Positions 17,304 to 20,135 of a stretch of 20,135 nucleotides of DNA are shown here, one piece after another. Every line of letters begins with the position of its first letter. Within the stretch, counting starts at the first letter, position 1. The notes under the pieces are model-generated. The model made no database searches. It saw only the letters and a list, made by a program, of their open reading frames with translations, and was not told where the DNA came from. Origin of the DNA: STC-74 sp043756665 (GTDB lineage Bacteria; Patescibacteriota; Gracilibacteria; BD1-5; UBA2023); assembly GCA_043756665.1 (NCBI GenBank), contig JAYUQR010000144.1:1-20135 (forward strand), written 5' to 3'. A program made the translations under genes and the position numbers.

Positions 17304-19316
17304 CTAAACAATCAGTCCATGATCTCTGAGTGTCTCTATCTGTGCTTTCGTACAGATCGTTGAGAGTTCATCCGGGGTGAGGTTTTTGACCGCATCGATA
17401 CTACCTGCGAGCTTCAGGAGCTTCTTACGAGTGATTGGTCCAAATCCTGGTAGTTCTTCGAGAATATTCTTTTTCATACTTTTCATACGAGCACTTCTAT
17501 TCGCTGTGATAGCGAATCGATGAGACTCATCACGTGCCTTCTGGAGGAGCATGAGTTCTCCTGTTCCCTTTTCGAAAAGAATAGGATTTTTTTGTCACGG
17601 AAGAAATATTTCTTCCTCGCGTTTTGCGATCGAACAAATTGAAGGTATCTGTCATTCCTGCGAAGGCAGGAATCTAGCAAGGAAAGATTCATTATTTTCT
17701 GGATTCATGGGCAAGCCAGGTATGACAGAAGGTATAGCAATATCTCATTTTCAAGTTAGTTCCTGGATAGTATGATTTTTCAGACTGCTCTCGTACTTCC
17801 AATACCCTTCACGTATTCCCGAGATGGCACTCGAGAGCTGTCATTTCCCTCAGTCGATGATTATGAGGTGAGGAAAGTTCTTTTGTTCCATTCACTCAAG
17901 TGTCCGCCGGAGCATAACTTCACGATGGGAGGCAAAATCATCAATCTTCCCGATATAGGGTAGGGATTTGATATTATATTTTCGGTAACGACTCGGATCT
18001 GGTTTTCCATTTACGATAACCGCACGGCTTGCCACCGTGAACTGACCGTTGGTATGCGAGATATCATAACACTCGAATACGATTTCTCCTTTCTTCGGTA
18101 CCGGGTAAGCAAGTTTCTCGAGGATATTCACCATATATTGCCGCGTGAGAACTTTATTTTCCAGAGTAGCGAGTTCAGACTTATAGGCATACTCTCTCAG
18201 TTGATTCAGCGTGAAGGCGAGGAGGTCATTTTTTGGTCATGATTTTGGGACTTCGAGTGTGATTCTTCGTAGTTTCAGGAATTCGAGGAATCCCTCATCT
18301 TCGAGTGGGGACGCGAGGATGATGGTATCGGGAAAATCACTCTGTACTTCATCCGTGACATACTGAAGGGCTAAAAACTCGAGAAACATCTCATCAGGAG
18401 TAGCTGCGAGCTTGGTAGTCAGTTCATGGCGAAATATGGAAATAATCTGCCCCGATCGGACCTGTGTGAGGCCGATAAAATACCTTTCATACTTTTCATA
18501 CGCTACAACTATGTCCATATCTCAGCCACTCAAATCTCGTACTCGTTGCCGTTCGTGAAGAGTACGGAGAGATTCGATCACTTCCTTGGTTTCCTGAGCC
18601 TTCTCGAAGTCGAGCCCTTTCGCATAGGAGCGCATTTCAGTTTCGAGTTCAGTGAAGAGGGATACCGATTCACCTCTGAGAAAACTGCGTACTCGATCGA
18701 TATGCAAAGTATGTTCTACTATTTTTTCTTTTTCGAGGATGCATGGTGCTGGACAGAGTCCGATATAGTAATCCATACAGGGAATACTCCTTCCTGCCTT
18801 ATCTGTAATTTCTATGTGCGCGGCATCTCTCGTCCGAGCAAACTTCATCCGACAATTACGAATACGAAATATCCGTCTCAGTGCACGAACTGATTGCTCA
18901 ACACTGGAAACATAGGGACCGAAATATTCCCCTCCATCTCGAATCTTCTGGCGTGTCTTGATGAGTTCAGGAATCGGACTACCCGTGATCTTGATATAAG
19001 CAAGATTCTTATCATCCTTCATGAGGATATTGTACTTGGGACGGAGGTGTTTTATGAGATTGGTCTCGAGAATAAGCGCCTCGACCTCACTCGAGGTAAG
19101 GGTAACCTGAATATCATGGATCTTCCCGACCATCTGTCGCTTCGCGAGATTGAGATCCTCAGTCCGAGCAAAATAACTATTCACTCGACTTTTGAGATTC
19201 TTTGCCTTTCCGACATACATAACCTCTCCCTTTGCATCCTTCATCTGATAGACTCATGGACTTGTTGGGAGATTCGAGAGGATTCACTCGAGATGTGCAG
19301 GAAAAATAACCTTCAT
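17304..19316 (-). CDS. uvrC: Excinuclease ABC subunit C with an in-frame repeat insertion
   Basis: UvrC makes both incisions in nucleotide excision repair. The 670-residue protein (E. coli about 610) has the N-terminal GIY-YIG nuclease (SPGVYQMKDAKGEVMYVGKAKNLKSRVNSYF split as SPGVYQMK and VMYVGKAKNLKSRV), the Cys-rich CMDYYIGLCPAPC, a UVR motif for UvrB binding at about 222-257, the RNase H-like C-terminal nuclease (ECYDISHTNG, IIIDGGKGQL, AKREEEIFLPG, RDESHRFAI) and a helix-hairpin-helix end (LEELPGFGPITRKKLL). TGA supplies several glycines, including one of IDGGKGQL. The start at 19316 (MKVIFPAH) restores the usual N-terminus. Residues about 531-556, between GGKGQL and AKREEEIF, are encoded by a palindromic repeat related to the one at 9355. 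The ATG lies six bases after a TAGTAT box. Confidence 0.95.
17651..17726. repeat. Palindromic dispersed repeat element (copy B), inside uvrC
   Basis: It begins GTCATTCCTGCGAAGGCAGG, then AATCTAG, as in the intergenic copy A at 9355 (GTCATTCC...GGAATCTAG), and ends GGATTCATGGGCAAGCCAGG then TATGAC. Outer arms GTCAT/ATGAC and an inner CCTGC/GCAGG hairpin are visible. The uvrC frame reads through without a stop, because the arm's TGA is glycine here. Confidence 0.75.
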
Positions 19317-19322
19317 AGTTAT

Positions 19323-19350
19323 ATACTATAAAAAAGAGAGAAAACCGCAA
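19323..19350 (-). promoter_or_regulatory. uvrC promoter, leaderless type
   Basis: On the minus strand TTGCGG (19345-19350) and TAGTAT (19323-19328) are 16 bases apart; ATAACT and then the uvrC ATG follow, so transcription is expected to start at the ATG. Confidence 0.55.
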
Positions 19351-19373
19351 ATATTGAAAAATAGTACCACTTT

Positions 19374-19401
19374 TTGACTGATACTCGTTTTTCGATAGAA
19401 T
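19374..19401 (+). promoter_or_regulatory. dnaJ-like gene promoter, leaderless type
   Basis: TTGACT (19374-19379) and TAGAAT (19396-19401) are 16 bases apart, and the ATG at 19408 follows after exactly six bases (ACTCTC). It is divergent from the uvrC promoter within a 91-base gap. Confidence 0.75.
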
Positions 19402-19407
19402 ACTCTC

Positions 19408-20127
19408 ATGAATAAAAACTACTATGATATCCTCGGGGTTTCGAAGACGGCGAGTGATACTGAGGTGAAGAAAGCATATAAAAAAAAGGCATTGGAGTAT
19501 CATCCTGATCGCAATAAGGGAGATAAAAAGGCGGAAACAAAATTCAAGGAAATTAATGAAGCCTATCAGACCCTCGGTGATAAGGAAAAAAAAAAGAACT
19601 ATGATCAGTTTGGATCTGCCGAAGCGAATCCATTTGGAAATAATCAATGAAATCCATTCAGTTGAGGAGCACGAACATGATGACGCGCAGGTGGATCAAC
19701 TGACTATGAGGATATCTTCTCGGGATTCGGCGGAGGTGCTCGACAGACAGGAGGATTCCAGTTCGATATCGGAGACCTCTTCGGTGGATGAGCCACACGC
19801 TGATGATCGGAAAGGTACAATCAGAACCATCAAGATGAAGAAGAAAAACATATCGAACATCTCGATGTGACGAAGACTCTAGAGATTCCATTTCTCGACT
19901 TTCTCTATGGTACCACTCTCGATATAGAAACCGTCTATTCGAGGCACCTCTCACTCAAGGTAAAACCTGGAACTAAACCTGGAACGAAATACAAGATCTC
20001 AGGAAAATGACGCACGACAGGAGGTCGGACGGGAGATATGTTCGTGATCGTAGATGCGAAGATGCCTCGTCTCCCGCTCGATCCAACAGTGGAGAAGATG
20101 CTCGATGCGATACGTTACCAGATATAG
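19408..20127 (+). CDS. Short DnaJ-like co-chaperone without zinc finger
   Basis: J-domain proteins stimulate the ATPase of DnaK and deliver clients. The 239-residue product has a complete J domain (residues 1-70, MNKNYYDILGVSKTASDTEV..., HPD in YHPDRNKGD), then a Gly/Phe-rich linker (about 70-135, FGNNQGNPFSGG, FSGFGGGARQTGG, DLFGGGATRGG), then a single beta-domain resembling DnaJ CTD-II (TLEIPFLDFLYGTTLDIE, LKVKPGTKPGTKYKISGKG, GRTGDMFVIV) and a final helix. The CxxCxGxG zinc finger and CTD-I are absent, so it is closest to a shortened class II (CbpA-like) protein. Eight TGA codons are Gly, seven of them in the linker. The stop TAG is at 20125-20127. A full-length DnaJ may be elsewhere in the genome. 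Confidence 0.9.
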
Positions 20128-20135
20128 CTCGAAGA

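Noticed and set aside
18426..18893. Open frame of about 155 codons on the plus strand
   Set aside because: It is the antisense of uvrC, whose protein matches its family along the whole region.
1..20135. tRNA, including a suppressor-type tRNA-Gly(UCA)
   Set aside because: I saw no cloverleaf or TTCGAATC-type T-arm in a suitable context; the recoding tRNA must be elsewhere in the genome.

Overview
The window comes from a bacterium that reads UGA as glycine (genetic code 25), so most likely a member of the Candidate Phyla Radiation: Gracilibacteria (BD1-5) or Absconditabacteria (SR1). I infer this from in-frame TGA codons that sit exactly at conserved glycines: the P-loop of guanylate kinase, the SGGHT/GLGFPGG/GGVSAN region of TsaD, the glycine-rich linker of DnaJ, and SmpB. 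Every gene whose end lies in the window stops at TAA or TAG, never TGA. Read with the standard code, most of these genes would look like chains of broken fragments.

Layout. (1) Positions 1-7449, minus strand: a tightly packed four-gene envelope cluster, transcribed in the order DUF2339-type polytopic membrane protein, DUF4105-family membrane-anchored protein, a 1321-residue secreted protein with a C-terminal membrane anchor, and an FtsE/LolD-like ABC ATPase that runs off the left edge. (2) 7579-9311: the rRNA methyltransferase RlmE, divergent from a DEDDh exonuclease, then a small unknown gene. (3) 9453-11151, minus strand: rplJ-rplL with a recognisable L10 leader RNA, a promoter and a terminator. 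(4) 11191-13252: gmk, a UPF0489-family gene, a small UGA-dense gene overlapping it, and a small secreted His-rich protein on the opposite strand. (5) 13337-15135: smpB and an RsmF-like m5C methyltransferase. (6) 15180-19316, minus strand: DsbA-like thioredoxin-fold protein, tsaD and uvrC. (7) 19374-20127: a short DnaJ-like co-chaperone.

The genes are mainly core translation, RNA modification and repair functions plus one lineage-specific envelope operon. The only gene-free stretch over 300 bases is 10821-11237. It holds the rplJ leader RNA, its promoter, two short tandem repeat arrays and the gmk promoter; 10859-10968 shows nothing recognisable.

Three cross-cutting patterns stand out. At least five genes have a -10 box ending exactly six bases before the ATG, which implies leaderless mRNAs, and I saw no convincing Shine-Dalgarno sequence at the starts inspected. 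Palindromic repeat elements sit in frame inside uvrC and the UPF0489 gene and appear to be translated. UGA-glycine is common in most genes but absent from all 25 glycine codons of rplJ and rplL. All calls come from reading the sequence by hand; no database search was run.
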